The notes under the pieces are model-generated. The model was not told the origin of the DNA. It made no database searches and saw nothing but the letters and a program-made list of their open reading frames with translations. The position numbers and the translations under genes were made by a program. From the NCBI GenBank assembly GCA_963931865.1, contig OZ007506.1, positions 6,713,393-6,777,392 on the forward strand: a stretch of DNA of 64,000 nucleotides, in the 5' to 3' direction. This document shows positions 22,953 through 35,363 of this stretch, in pieces. The stretch comes from Axinella damicornis. Lineage: Eukaryota; Porifera; Demospongiae; Axinellida; Axinellidae. Numbering within the stretch: the first letter of the stretch is position 1; the number at the start of each line of letters is the position of its first letter.

Positions 22953-24543
22953 TCACACTTGAGGTGTTGGAGTGATCACCCTCCCGTCTACATAGTAGGA
23001 AAGTGGACCCCATATCTCGACCACTTCTCCAGGCAACCAATCCCTTCCATTGGGGAAATCTTTGACGTACACATTGTCTCCCACGTGGAAACTCCTCAGC
23101 ACTGTGTGTCCATCATGGTTCTCCTGCTTTTGTTGCTTCCTCTTGACAGAGCTGGACAGCTTGGACTTCAGTAGGTCTAACTTGGATCTAGGTCTCCTTC
23201 CAAGCAGCAGCTCTGCTAGGGGCACTCCTGTGGTTGAGTGCAGGGTGAGATGGTACCAAAAGAGGAACTTGGAGAGTCATCCCTGAAGAGAGCCACTGGG
23301 TAGCCACTCTTTGAAACTTTGAACAGCTCGTTCGGCAAGCCCGTTGCTCGTGGGGTGGTAGGGTGATGAGCAGATGTCGAATTCCATGAAGGCTTCAAAT
23401 TCTCCACTAGTAAACTGAGAGCCATTATCGGTGACAAACACTCTGGGCAGGCAGTGAGTGGCGAAGATGGAACGGAGATGTTCGATGGTCACTGCCACGG
23501 AGAGTGGTACAACTTCAAGCAGGCATCAACCACGATTAGGTACATCTTATTCATGAGGGGTCCCGCAAAGTCTACATGTAGCCGTTCCTGTGGGGCAGAG
23601 GGAAATTCCCAGGGGTGAAGGTGTTCTTGAGCCGTGGTGCGTTGGCAGGCATCACATGCCTTAACTCTCTCTTCCAGATCGTGGTCGATTCCCGGCCACC
23701 AAACAAATGAGCTGGCCAGTCCCTTCATCCAGGTGTTGCCAGGATGTCCATCATGTAGAAGGTCAATCACTGCTTTGCGTCCCTGGGGTGGGACCACAAC
23801 TCTGCTGCCTCTGAGCAAACAGCCTTCTTCCACCAACAGTTCACTCCAGATCTTGCGATATGTTGAGATTGAGTTGGTCGATTCCCAGATACATGTAGCA
23901 GTGAGTCCTTCACCTCGGCGAGGGTAGGATCCTTAGCAGTCCACTGCCGTACTTGAGTAGAGGTCACTGGTGAGGAGTCAGGAGCTTCAAATAGGCCAAT
24001 AATCTCTGGTGGAACGCGAGTGCTAAAGGGTGCGTGAGACGTAGGGAGATGACTGAGCATGTCAGCATTAGAGTGCTGCTGACCATTTTCATAGACGATT
24101 GTGTAGTCATAACCTCCGAGTAGCAATGCCCATCGCTGGATCCTTGCAGAGGCCATGGGAGGAACTGAAGAGGTCTCCTTGAAGAGTTGTTGGAGGGGCT
24201 TGTGGTCCGACAAGATTGTGAAATGTCAACCAAACAGGTTCTGGTGATATTTTTTTACTCCGACCACAATAGCAAGCCCCTCTTTCTCCAGCTGCGAGTA
24301 GTTCTTCTCAACTGTCCCTAGTGAGCGTGATGTGAAAGCGATTGGCTTCTCATCTCCATTGGGACCACGGTGTGACAGGACTTCCCCCACTCCGTAGGGT
24401 GAGGCGTCGCAGGCTAGGATAAACTCCTTGGTTGGGTCGAAGTAGACCAACAGGCGATCAGACATGAGGAGCTTCTTGACCTCTGCAAGGCCTTCTGTTG
24501 AGCAGTCTCTTTCTGTAATTTGGTATAGGCAGATCGTGTACAT
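22953..24543 (-). mobile_element. Degenerate Ty3/gypsy retrotransposon pol fragment
   Basis: Read from 24543 down, the pieces occur in the normal pol order. First is the reverse-transcriptase connection with RNase H (LACDASPYGVG and the SDHKPLQQL segment). Next is the integrase zinc-binding part (a CDACQR finger half) and the integrase core (HVDFAGP, then TDNGSQFTSGEF). Last is a C-terminal piece near 23200-22960. Frames change near 24220, 23500 and 23280, so it is broken. No gag, protease, palm/fingers of RT or LTRs are visible, so it is a 5'-truncated relic. Confidence 0.9.
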
Positions 24544-25021
24544 AACCCCCCTTACTCGGAAATTTGTATCTACGTAACACCAGGAAATTAATTTTGTTCG
24601 AACTATAGAGTCATTACAGTAGCAAAATTGGCAACCGTTATCTTATCGATATCACATGGTGTAGTTGGTACAGGTATTGTATTGCATGCATCAGCCTCGT
24701 TCCCAGGCGCTCAGTAATTGGGTCTCTTCTCCCCAATTACCGAGCGCGCATATGCCACAAACGTTCTGGAGAAATCCAGTAATATCGATACTGGCAACTA
24801 TGCTCCCAACATCATGCATGTAGTGTATCACCATAATTATCATAATATTGTGTAGCTGTAGTCTAACCATTGTTCCCGCAATGCTGGTTAAGTGAGACAC
24901 ATTTTAACAGTAGTAATTTATCATGACTGACCGAGCGCTTTGGGAGTCACAGATTCTAGACATCTTGTTTTGTCATGTGGTACACACCCTCTGAACTGTA
25001 TGCGTTTACCTGTGTGCAGGA
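24544..25021. other. Elongin-A promoter region
   Basis: No coding signal. It contains a hairpin at 24691-24746 that starts like the TAGCCTCGTTCCCAGG family (tcagcctcgttcccaggcgc) with arms ctcagtaattggg/ccccaattaccgag. No obvious TATA box precedes the start codon. Confidence 0.5.
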
Positions 25022-28000
25022 ATGGCCGACTGTACTGACACGGTTAACCGGCTGAAGAGGAGGCTGCAGGAGCTTGTGCAGAGCGCTCCACAGGTATGCT
25101 ACTCTAGGGTTAGCCCCACCTCCATTCTAGTCACTCATACTAGGCCTGTAGCCTTGTTCCCAGCCCCCGTCGTTTTCAGTTGCACGAAGAATTTCCGTAC
25201 TGCAAGCGTCGAAAAGCTGGGCAGGGGCCTGGGAGCGAGGCTACTAGGCCTGTGCTATAATATAGTGGTTCCCATATCACTAAAATAGGGGATGGTCCGT
25301 AAGTACATTAGGGTCACAAGTTCGGTGGTATTCTGGTGTGCATTAGGATGACTGCATGTACGTATATAGCACCTTGGTACAGTGCCGTCTCTTCATTTCT
25401 CTTCAGGAGACCGAGGTTCTGAAGTTGATCAATCGCCTCTCGTCGGTGAACATGACCCTCCATATCTTGCAGGTTGGCTGGCTAGTTGTATTGCAACTAT
25501 ACTGGCCTGGGTTGTACAGTGGTACGTGTGGATGTATATGTTAACACAGTTGCTACAGGCCTGCCGCAATGTATTCGTGTACATTTAGACCACTGAACTG
25601 CCAATGCCAAGTGCTACATGGCTATCACATGACCATTCCCTAACTGCTCCTATAGCCTCTTTCCGAGACCAATCCTAGCCTCATTTCCAGACCACTCCTA
25701 GCCTCATTTCCAGACCACTGCTAGCCTCATCCCCCAACTACTCCTAGCCTCATTCTGAGACAACTTGTAGCCTCATTCCTCGACTACTCCTACTCCTAGC
25801 CTCATTCCTCGACTACTCCTACTTCTAGCCTCATTCCTCGACTACTCCTACTCCTAGCCTCATTCTTCGACTACTCCTACATGTACTCATAGCCTCATTC
25901 CTCGACTACTCCTACTTCTAGCCTCATTCCTCGACTACTCCTACTCCTAGCCTCATTCTTCGACTACTCCTACATGTACTCATAGCCTCATTCCTCGACT
26001 ACTCCTACTCCTAGCCTCATTCCTCGACTACTACAGCTGTACATGTACTCCTAGCCTCATTCCTCGACTACTCCTACTCCTAGCCTCATTCCTCGACTAC
26101 TACATGTACTCCTAGCCTCATTCCTCGACTACTACTCCTAGCCTCATTCCTCGACTACTCCTACTCCTAGCTTCATTCCTCGACTACTCCTACTCCTAGC
26201 CTCATTCCTCGACTACTCCTACTCCTAGCCTCATTCCTCGACTACTACTCCTAGCCTCATTCCTCGACTACTCCTACTCCTAGCCTCATTCCTCGACTAC
26301 TCCTACTCCTAGCCTCATTCCTCGACTACTCCTACTCCTAGCCTCATTCCTCGACTACTCCTACTCCTAGCCTCATTCCTCGACTACTCCTACTCCTAGC
26401 CTCATTCCTCGACTACTCCTACTCCTAGCCTCATTCTTCGACTACTCCTACATGTACTCCTAGCCTCATTCCTCGACTACTCCTACTCCTAGCCTCATTC
26501 CTCGACTACTACATGTACTCCTAGCCTCATTCCTCGACTACTCCTACTCCTAGCCTCATTCCTCGACTACCCCTACTCCTAGCCTCATTCCTCGACTACT
26601 CCTACTCCTAGCCTCATTCCTCGACTACTCCTACTCCTAGCCTCATTCCTCGACTACTCCTACTCCTAGCCTCATTCCTCGACTACTCTTACTCCTAGCC
26701 TCATTCCTCGACTACTCCTACTCCTAGCCTCATTCCTCGACTACTCCTACTCCTAGCCTCATTCCTCGACTACTCCTACTCCTAGCCTCATTCCTCGACT
26801 ACTCCTACTCCTAGCCTCATTCCTCGACTACTCTTACTCCTAGCCTCATTCCTCGACTACTCCTACTCCTAGCCTCATTCCTCGACTACTCTTACTCCTA
26901 GCCTCATTCCTCGACTACTCCTACTCCTAGCCTCATTCCTCGACTACTACATGTACTCCTAGCCTCATTCCTCGACTACTCCTGTATAGCTTCATTTGAG
27001 ACCACTAGCTCCTAGCATCATTCCCAGACAACTGCTAGTCTCATTCCCAGACAGCTTGTAGCCTCGAGGCCTCATTCCCTGATGACTCTTAGGTCTTGTT
27101 CCCAAACCACTCGTAGCCATGTTCCCAGACCACTCCTGCTACTTCTCTTGCCTCATTTCCTGGCCATTCAGTACTCCACCCAGTTGGTAGGCCCAGCTTC
27201 AAGGTTTTAGTGCTGCACTGTGTGGCAGAAACAAAATATTTGTACACCATACTTGACTCCATCCCAGAGACGGTGTAGTGATAGCGGTTCCCCCAAAATG
27301 AGATTGCAGGGTGCTCCCCCTCTCTTCCTGGCCAAAGTGCATTTGATGTGGTTATTAAGTTCTTTGAGAGGTGCTTTTTCCTTCCTTTCCTGTCAGCCTT
27401 GAGGGGAGAGAGAGCTAAATGTACGTGTATAAACAAAATTGCACAGTTTGGTGTCTTTGCATGTATGAGTACCCCAAAACATTTTGTCTCCAGGCAACTG
27501 GAACTAACTATGAACATGGAGGGGACTAGCCTTGTTCCCAGGCCATCACCCAGCTTTTTTGCCTCTTACATGTACCTTACAATTTTTTGTTGGTGTGTGG
27601 GAAGCCTGGGAAAGGAAGCTTGTTTGGGACTTTCTTCAGGTAGTTTTGTTTTTTGTTTGTTTTCCACTGTTTTGATAAGCACCTCCTATGGTCTCCCCTG
27701 GGTCAAATAAATTACAGCCTTGTTCCTAGTTTTTCAGTATGCAACAAATGGCTGAGGAAGGTGCAGCGAATTGCACTTCCGTTTGAATGTAGCAGATTCC
27801 GTGGATTTTCATGGAAACTGTGTTCTGCAAATATGATACTTACGCAAAGTTCCCGCAAGCTTTCAGACTCCAGTGTATTCTGGGCAGTGTGATTTCCATG
27901 AAGTCCCACCCACAGGAAGTTCTTGATACTAATGCTAAAAAGCATGGTCAACGGAATACACAATGTTCGAACGAAGTGCAATCTGCTGTATCTTTATATT

Positions 28001-28386
28001 GTGAGTGATGTCAATGTCCACTACAGTGTACAGGGGAGGAGGGTCCAACCGCAAGAATAGATTTCACCTAGCCTCATTCCCAGGCCAGTTTGTTCGCACG
28101 TGAGAGAACCTGGGAACGAAGATAGATTTCACCCACATTTATCAAAGAGTGGAATTTATAGTAGCCTTTGGAACAGCTGCACGTATACATGTATACGTTA
28201 ACCAGTTAAATGCCTAGCCTAGTTCCCAGGCCGCTCTTCCGCATCCGTCAACGCAAACCGAAGAACAGAAAAAATGGGGTAGGCCTGGGAACGAGGCTAT
28301 TAAATGCCCATTGTTGGTCAGCCAGGTTCACAGAACCTACCAGGCAGGATGCATGATGTAACTGCATCTCTCCACACACACATACA

Positions 28387-28426
<40 letters not shown>

Positions 28427-31400
28427 GAGCAGGAGACACGGATTGGGAAAGAGGTAAATGCACTCCGAAAGTGGAAGGGGCAGGTTGGAGAGAGGGCCAA
28501 GCAGCTGGTCAGACGGTGGAAGGAACTACTGCCTGCAGGATGTGCCAGTGCTCTGCCTCACCGGCCCATTCAAGGAGCGGGAGAAGGTACATTGCTGAGT
28601 GTTTTGCTTGAGCATAAGTATAGATGTATCAGACCGTCAGTAGTGTGTATCAGGCCACATTGTGTTGCATTATAGTGTGGGGTGTGGCTTCCTGTGTGAC
28701 TGTTGTATGGCACCTTTGAGGGCAACACTGATTATTGTCAAGGAAATGCCGAATGCATAATTATGGGTGGTAGTACATGTACATGTATACAGTGTGGGGA
28801 TGGAGGCAATGTTGTATGCATCACAGCTGTGTTTCCCTGTTTCCCCCTAGGAAGCAGCAGGATGGCTGTGTGCAGTGATAGCTACAGCAGCAGCTGGCCG
28901 GCCAGAACACAGCCCCACGACATGGGTCCACCACGCTCACACATGCACACAGGTGCAGCCCAAGTTCTGCCCTCTAACTCTGATGCTTTTAGTGATGCTC
29001 TGAGTGAGGAGATCCAGCCGTACGATGCCCAAACCCCAGGTCAGCCTCATCAGAGGAACCACAGATCAAAGACTAAAAGCAAGCAGAAAAAAGTACCTTC
29101 CAAACCTGTTCAAGCAAGTGATGCTTTGGCCACTTCAGAATCCAGCACATTCTTGAGTGAAGATCTCTCACACCGTAGACTGAGAAGTGTGAATCATTCA
29201 TCTGGATTTGTAGAGGAAAACTTGACTCAGCAATCTGAGAGAAGCTTTGACAGCCACAGCAGTAGCACGATAGGTGGGTTAAATGAGCAACCCAATTGGC
29301 CAGGGGAGTTGGAAGGAACGCCTCCTGCACTGGCAATTGCCCCAAAGAAAAGAAAAGGTTTGTCCATCCCGATATCCCCTACTGCTCATATCATGTGATC
29401 CTGCCTCTTCTCACATGACATCATGTGATCCCCAAGTACACATGATGTCATGTGGTCTTCACATGACCCTCCTATGCAGTCCCCCAAGGTATTAGGTGAT
29501 CCTCCATTGCTCACATGACATTATGTGACCGCTGTGGGCGCTGTTTGTTCTTCATGGCTCATGGGCCATGGCTAAAGATTGATTTGAGTATGCCCCTGTG
29601 ATCATTTCGGAATATGGGAAGAGCATGGGGAGAAGGCTGTGGACTCCAACTGGGGGAGACATACATGTAGCCACTTGTTTCTTCTTTAGCCAATGTAGAT
29701 TTGAGTGATGTGGTGGCATTGTCTAAGAAGTCAAGAACTATTGTTTATTCCGGAAGTACAAGGAAGGCCATTGGACCACAGGGTATTTATGTTTGTGTTT
29801 GTGTGTATGGTGTGTATGTATTTGTGTGTGTGTGGTGTGTGTGTGGATGTGTAGTGTAAAATTTTGGCAGAAAGCCTGTGTACGAGGTTAGAGTGTCACT
29901 GTGTGTGTGTGTGTTTGGTGTGTGGAGTGTGCTGTGAATGTGGTGTGTTGGAGGTAGGTGAAAGCCGCAAGATATATAGACACGTAATTATTCATGATGC
30001 CATTCTTTGTGTCCCTCAGTTGTACCATCGCTCTTTGACTTGTCAATGAAGGTACTGATTGACAATATTGATGGTAAGTGTGTGAGGGGGAGAGTGTGTA
30101 TGTGAGAGGAGAAGGTAACTAGTCATGAGATGGCCATCGCCATGATTTCTCTTCCTCTCCTCCTCACCCTCCTCCTTCCCTCTGTCCTTCCTCCTCTCCC
30201 TCCTCCCTCCCTCTATCCTTCCTCTTCACCCTCCTCCCTCCTTCCCTCCCTCTGTCCTTTCTCCTCTCCCTCCATCCCCCTCTCTCCTCCCTCCCACTAT
30301 CCTTCCTCCCCTCTCTCCTCCCTCCCTCTGTCCTCCCTCTGCCCTCCCTCCCTCCTCCCTCCCTCTGTCCTTCCTCCTCTCCCTCATTCTTCCCTTCCTC
30401 CCTCTCCTCCCTCTGCCGTTCCTCCCTCCCTCCCCACTTCTACCACAGCCATAGAAGGAGTGGGCGATGTCCCGTATTTCATCTTGGAACCTGTGCTACA
30501 AAAGTACGTATGCACACCCTGGACCGTATGGTAGATAATGTTATATGTCATGATTATGCCATTAAGTATTGTGATGTCACTGCAATGATGAATGATGTGA
30601 TTAGCTATACTCCTATCAGGACTGTTTCTCATCTGCAGGTGCACTGCAACACAGTTGATGAGACTGGAACTTTGCAATCCCGTATGTTCATTATGACTGA
30701 GTCTTCCATAGTCTTTTCTATTGGGTCATTTTACATAAAAATCGGGTTTCTATCTTAGCACTGTTTCTCCTCCTCTCCCCTTCCTCTCCTCCTCTACACC
30801 TCCTCCTCTCCCCCTCTCCTCCCCCTCCTCCTCTCCCTCCTCTTCCTACCTTCACTCAGCACTTCCTTGAGGACAGTGACATTCTCTGGCACAAACACTG
30901 CCAGAGAGAGTTCAAACACTCTGTCCCACCTAGTGGGCAGACGTGGAGGGATCTCTATATTGTAAGTGCCACTGTACAGGCAGCCGTTACGGAGCTCCAA
31001 CTCTTGTTACATGTACTGTATATACATGTATGTAGTCAAAAAAATGCACACATACATGTACATGTACATTACCATAGCATGTGAGTAGTTGAATTTCCTG
31101 GCCCATTCTCCCTCTATCCCTCCCCTCCCCCTCTCCCCTCTCCCCTCCCCCTCTCTCCTCCCTCCCCCCTCCCCTCTCTCTCCTCCCCTCCCCTTGCCCC
31201 CTCCCCTCCTCCCCTTCTCCCTCTTCCCTCACCCCGTTTCCCCTCTCCTCCCTCCTCCCCTTCTCCCTTCCTCCTCCCCCTCCCCTCCCCTCCCCTCCCC
31301 TCCCCGTTCCCCCGTCCCCTTCCTCCTTCCTCCTTCCCCCTTCCTTCTTCCTCCTTCCTCCTTTCCCCTCCCTCCTTCCTCCTTCCCCCTCCCTCTTTCC

Positions 31401-33127
31401 TCCTCCCCCCTCCCCCATCCCCCCCTATTCCCCCTCCCCCCTCCCCCCTTCCCCCCTCCTTCCCCGGCCCCTTCCAGGACAAAGTTGATGAGAGGGAGCA
31501 GAAACTCAAGAAATTGACGGAACACATTGGAGCAAAGGAGAAGGCAAGAAAGGAGCCATGTAAGTGCATTATTGTGGCAAGCCTGAGTGAGCCCACATAG
31601 ACGAGTACTACATTGTGTACATGAGCCATGTCTATTTGTCTACCTGTGAATGGCTATCTGTACGTCTTACCGAAATACACTGTTCTGCAAATAACTTGGT
31701 ATCGTCAGTGAATTCAAAGTTCAGAACACGAGCCATTTGTAGTTCCAATGCCCACACCAAGGACAGAGACCACTCACGGTCCTACCTCATCAATGGCTAT
31801 ACTGTAATGGGAGCTACCACACAACAAGCGGGAGTGATTTCATCTGCCAATGCCGTCTGTACTTCAGCCTGACTCGCACTCCAATGTTGAAGTCACTCAT
31901 GGACCGTCATCTTCAATGGCTACAGTGATTGGGGCTATCGCATGGCAAAAAGACAGCGAGAGTGCTTTCATGCTATCTCTACATGTACAGCGCATGTACA
32001 CGTCCTGCAGAGCACATGGTGGCCTGAACCGCTGTGCAGCATCTATACAGACCATGTGTGACGTGACTGATAGACTACTGCAGCTGGCCTGACGCACAGT
32101 ACCTGGGTCATGCAAATGTGTGTTTGTGCGACTCACTGTATTCCGTGTCCTGAGGTTGTGCTCCGGCATTCTGATGACAGTCATGTTAATCAATTTTCCA
32201 TGTTTTGTACATGCACTCAATTAGCTCACAATGCCATGCATTTTCTTCTAGTTATAATATTAGTATAGCTACATGTATACTCTCACGGAACGAAAATAAT
32301 TAATGCACAGGAAATAAGCAGGTAGTACTGTTGTAGGATCAAAATTAATAATGCATACAGTCAGTTTCCAGTTATCGAGTGCATGACTTAGTAGCAGCAG
32401 AACACAGATCTCATCTGTAGGCAATCAGCTGAGAAGCGGGCTTGGCAGTAGAATGGGAGTAGGAACATTAGTAGAAGGGGAGCAGAATCATCAGAGTAGA
32501 ATGGGAGTAGAATCATCAGTAGCACGATTTTAGCCTGTGATCATTATCTAGGCATGACCCCAGTCGAGTTCGGAAGAGCACACAGCAACTACGGTACGCA
32601 TCTTTAAAATTGATGGCGAATTTTGGAAAGCCTTTCAAGTGGCGCATCTCCGCCGCAAAGTGGAAGGCTTCCCAGAATTGGAAAGTTTTTCCGAAGAAGC
32701 AGAAGGCTTCTTTCTGCAAGCGTTTCTGAGAAAGTCACCGGACTCCGTTTACAGATCTTCCACGTTTGCATTTATGCACTTCCAAATTTTGTTTTTTCCA
32801 GAATTCGGAACCAGCGACGGAAAGGTTTCTGAAATGCGGCATCAGTTTTAAAGATGCATACCATACATGTACTCCTGGTCTCACTACTAGTAGCGATCTC
32901 CTGGTCACCCCAGCTCAGCTGGTGAGGCCTGGTCTACGTATGGAGATCTATCAGGCTGTTACTAGGGATTGGGGTACCAGCTCTTAATCAATCTCCAGCA
33001 TTTATCCCAAGATTTATATGTAGGTGGGAAAGGAGGGTGGCATATTCAGTATAGTGTTGAATGCCTTCTCAAGGCCATATCATTATGGGCATAGGTAAGG
33101 GCTGTCAACATCTCTTACATGCACCCC

Positions 33128-33158
<31 letters not shown>

Positions 33159-33943
33159 ACACACACATCACTCACATATCATACATGGACAACAATGCAC
33201 ACACACATACACCAATTTATATGCCCTGCCACATCTCATGATGTATAGTACGCAAGGCGAAACTGGCCATTCCGACACGTGTCCCCATACGTAGCCGACA
33301 CAAAGCCACACCCATCCCTGGCAAACCACCCTTCTTCAACAGAGCAAGATATGGCAGAGGTCTTGAGAAACAAGTTGGTAGCACCGGTGAGTGGGGGAAG
33401 AGGTAGTCATGTCACTGTGACTGTCATGTGATGTGTAGCTATGGTACATGTGTTAAGTGACACTGGTACTGTCATTTGACATTCATTGTATAACAGCTGT
33501 CCTTTTACACATATGCAAGTTATCACTTCTGGATTTATTGTACATGTGGCATGTGACACTTGTACTCATAGCCTCGTACAAGGCTATTGCACTCATGCAA
33601 CTATTGCAGTCACGTGATGCTCACGTGACACTCATGGTTTTGGGTCACTCTGAAAGTAGGAATGAGGAATTGAGGAAATGGTGGAATGAGGAAATGGGGA
33701 AATGGGAGTCCAGTGTCCTACGTACATGTAGACAAGTCAACCAGTGCAGCTTAGACAGCTAGCGAACTAACGCTCATCAATCTTATAAGGGACTACAGCA
33801 ATGATGAGGTTATCTGTCTTGGAATCACAACCCAGACCGGTGACTCTGTGAAATCAGAGAGCTATGATGAGGCAATGCAGCCCGATGATGACGAGCAAAT
33901 GACACAGAGCAGCACAAACGGAGACAAAACACCCCACCTGTAG
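25022..33943 (+). CDS. ELOA: Elongin-A (transcription elongation factor B polypeptide 3)
   Basis: The large subunit of the nuclear Elongin complex, which stimulates RNA polymerase II elongation and acts in a Cullin ubiquitin ligase. Twelve GT-AG exons: 25022-25093, 25407-25472, 28433-28586, 28851-29357, 29690-29782, 30020-30073, 30449-30503, 30639-30681, 30860-30961, 31478-31559, 33249-33386 and 33759-33943. They sum to 1551 nt (516 aa) in frame; human is about 770, mostly from a longer middle. The TFIIS N-terminal domain is residues 1 to about 85 ([25 protein letters not shown]). A Ser-rich linker follows. The Elongin-A core starts at RTIVYSGS. Its BC box reads SLFDLSMKV, with Ser where Cys is usual. 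The F-box-like stretch is [16 protein letters not shown], then [13 protein letters not shown] and TWRDLYI. The last exon is acidic. The start ATG and short exon 1 fit the family. Confidence 0.93.
25150..25242. mobile_element. Foldback element in ELOA intron 1, perfect 11-bp TSD
   Basis: agccttgttcccagcccc at one end and gggcctgggagcgaggct at the other. Flanked by exact actaggcctgt at 25139-25149 and 25243-25253. Member of the TAGCCTCGTTCCCAGG family. Confidence 0.88.
25650..27000. repeat. 29-bp minisatellite in ELOA intron 2
   Basis: Over 40 tandem units of about 29 bp with core tagcctcattcctcgactac and a linker of tcctactcc, some with acatgtact inserted. Edge units (25660-25760, 27000-27110) are degenerate and read more like tagcctcattcccagac. 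The core equals the terminus of the dispersed foldback family, so the array probably grew from such an end. Confidence 0.94.
28069..28122. mobile_element. Short foldback element, ELOA intron 2, 11-bp TSD
   Basis: tagcctcattcccaggcc at the left, cctgggaacgaaga at the right. Exact tagatttcacc flanks at 28058-28068 and 28123-28133. Only about 54 bp: a minimal element of the family. Confidence 0.82.
28215..28301. mobile_element. Foldback element, ELOA intron 2
   Basis: tagcctagttcccaggcc on the left, ggcctgggaacgaggcta on the right, flanked by ttaaatgcc on both sides (9 bp exact). Same family. Confidence 0.82.
28376..28422. repeat. (CA)n microsatellite before ELOA exon 3
   Basis: A CA run ends 10 bp before the acceptor at 28431-28432, leaving almost no ordinary polypyrimidine tract. 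Confidence 0.93.
30150..30440. repeat. (TCCC)n polypyrimidine tract, ELOA intron 6
   Basis: Almost pure C/T on the plus strand, ending next to the acceptor of exon 7 at 30447-30448. Plus-strand Pro/Ser/Leu-rich frames here are artefacts. Confidence 0.93.
31110..31470. repeat. (TCCC)n polypyrimidine tract, ELOA intron 9
   Basis: Another C/T-only tract of about 360 bp ending at the acceptor of exon 10 (31476-31477). A shorter one occupies 30770-30845 before exon 9. Gly/Glu/Arg-rich minus-strand frames are artefacts. Confidence 0.93.
31560..33248. other. ELOA intron 10 with a degenerate internal repeat
   Basis: The longest intron after the minisatellite one. 31680-32090 has two diverged units (around tcaatggctatactgtaatg and tcaatggctacagtgattgg), both open for part of their length but with no recognised protein. 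32590-32865 is a MITE. A C run at 33124-33144 runs into a CA repeat. Confidence 0.5.
32590..32865. mobile_element. MITE, TA-ended, ~25-bp TIRs
   Basis: tacggtacgcatctttaaaa on the left against the complement of ttttaaagatgcataccata on the right, about 276 bp in total. The interior is unusually codon-like (an open plus frame 32639-32851 rich in Phe/Glu) but matches nothing I know. Confidence 0.72.
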
Positions 33944-34602
33944 CCATATTCAGCTGGACGATGACGATAAATGAAAGTTCAAAATTATGACCCGCATTGA
34001 CCATGACCGCCAGTTGGACAAAGATCCATTTTCTGGTGACAAGCAGCTTTAGTGCCAATATTGTATCCATGTACCAATCTGAATCAAAAAGCAGTTCATC
34101 TGTTGATTACTAAAGCATGCACAGCCCGTTTACTTGTCTAAGACTTGACACCGGATTCATGTCGTGCACAGGGTAAACCGTTTTGTTTATTTCCCCTCAT
34201 TTCCCACTTCTCACTTCCCATTCCTCCTGAGTGACCAATGGATTCAATGCAGTCATGATGCTCATGTGACATTTGGACCTAATGCAGTCATGTGATGCTC
34301 ATAGACACTCATGGATGTGTGTGATGCTTATGTGGTACTCATGCAGTCTTGTGACAGTTCATGGTCTAGTACACAAACATGTGACTGTCATATGAATCTT
34401 GTGATGTTCATGGATGCCCATCCTTGAAAATATGCCCACCCCAAGTTGTTGTATGGGGTCAATTATTAAGCACTGTAATATGGGTTGGATTAGCGAATTA
34501 AGGCTGGCCATTGTGGGCACTATTTTTTTTGTTACTTGAATTACATGTATGTACTGGTGCTTGACATGAGACTGTGCACGTGTACTGTGTTCTGTGTGTT
34601 AG
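33944..34602. other. 3' flank of ELOA
   Basis: No gene. Scattered catgtga/tcatgtgatgctcat motifs occur at 33400-33620, 34240-34420 and 35515-35555. The segment 34183-34235 is an imperfect inverted copy of 33645-33710, so the last ELOA exon lies between inverted repeats. Confidence 0.5.
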
Positions 34603-35363
34603 TACCGGTGTCATAGTGTAGAGTGTCCCCCCACAAAATGTCCCCCCGGACATTATTCACTGGTGAATAATGTCCCCCCGAACATTATTCACTAGTGAAT
34701 AATGTCCCACTAGGACATTATTCTCCAGTGAATAATGTCCCCCCTCAGTGAATAGTGTCTCCCCCTAGGACATTATTCACCAGTGAATAATGTCCCCCCT
34801 ACAGTGTAGGACAAAATTCACTGGTGAATTGTCTTCTGTCTCCAAGCCTTTTAAGACTCGGGTTACCAACTTGTCATAAAGCATAAAAATATTCAACTAA
34901 AATAATGTTCAACAGAGTTGCTAGCTATACAAATCACTTGTACCTTGGGGTGTCAATGACTACATCAGCTATATTGCAACAGGATTGATGGTACCACCAT
35001 AGATAATAGAACGTAAACGCTATATACCACTCCTAGTACACAAAGAGCATTGTACTAGTGCCCCCTTAGCGATGTGTGCACGAACGCAAAAGTGTTCTTG
35101 GCTCTTTCTTCTCGTTTTTACAGTGGGATAGCGATGAGCAACTCGTAAATCTCATCGTACTTGGGGTCCATGATATAAATGATCACCTGTACAGCACTAC
35201 ATCGATCAATCACCTTCACAGATCGGAAATCACCTTGGTGGCGCATACGCAAGGGGGGACATTATTCACTAGTGAATAATGTCCCCCCGGACATTATTCA
35301 GTAGTGAATAATGTCCGGGGGGACATTATTCACGGGGGGACACTATTCACTCGGACACCGGTA
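34603..35363. mobile_element. TA-ended element with sub-terminal palindrome arrays
   Basis: The left end is taccggtgtc and the right end gacaccggta, followed inward by gtgtcccccc and ggggggacac. Next to both ends are arrays of ~30-bp palindromes built on gacattattcactagtgaat and aatgtcccccc: about five on the left (34625-34800) and three on the right (35257-35340). About 760 bp. The interior (34850-35250) has no transposase. Confidence 0.82.

Noticed and set aside
22328..23174. Long plus-strand frames with SPGGCCRGHG-type repeats
   Set aside because: Products of the 31-bp minisatellite reading through all frames, continuing antisense to the gypsy fragment.
25650..27000. Repeat array as CRISPR or as a coding repeat
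   Set aside because: Units are contiguous and 29 bp long, so no frame stays open, and the array lies inside an ELOA intron.
30987..31629. Gly/Glu/Arg-rich minus-strand and Pro/Ser-rich plus-strand frames
   Set aside because: Translation of the (TCCC)n tract in ELOA intron 9.
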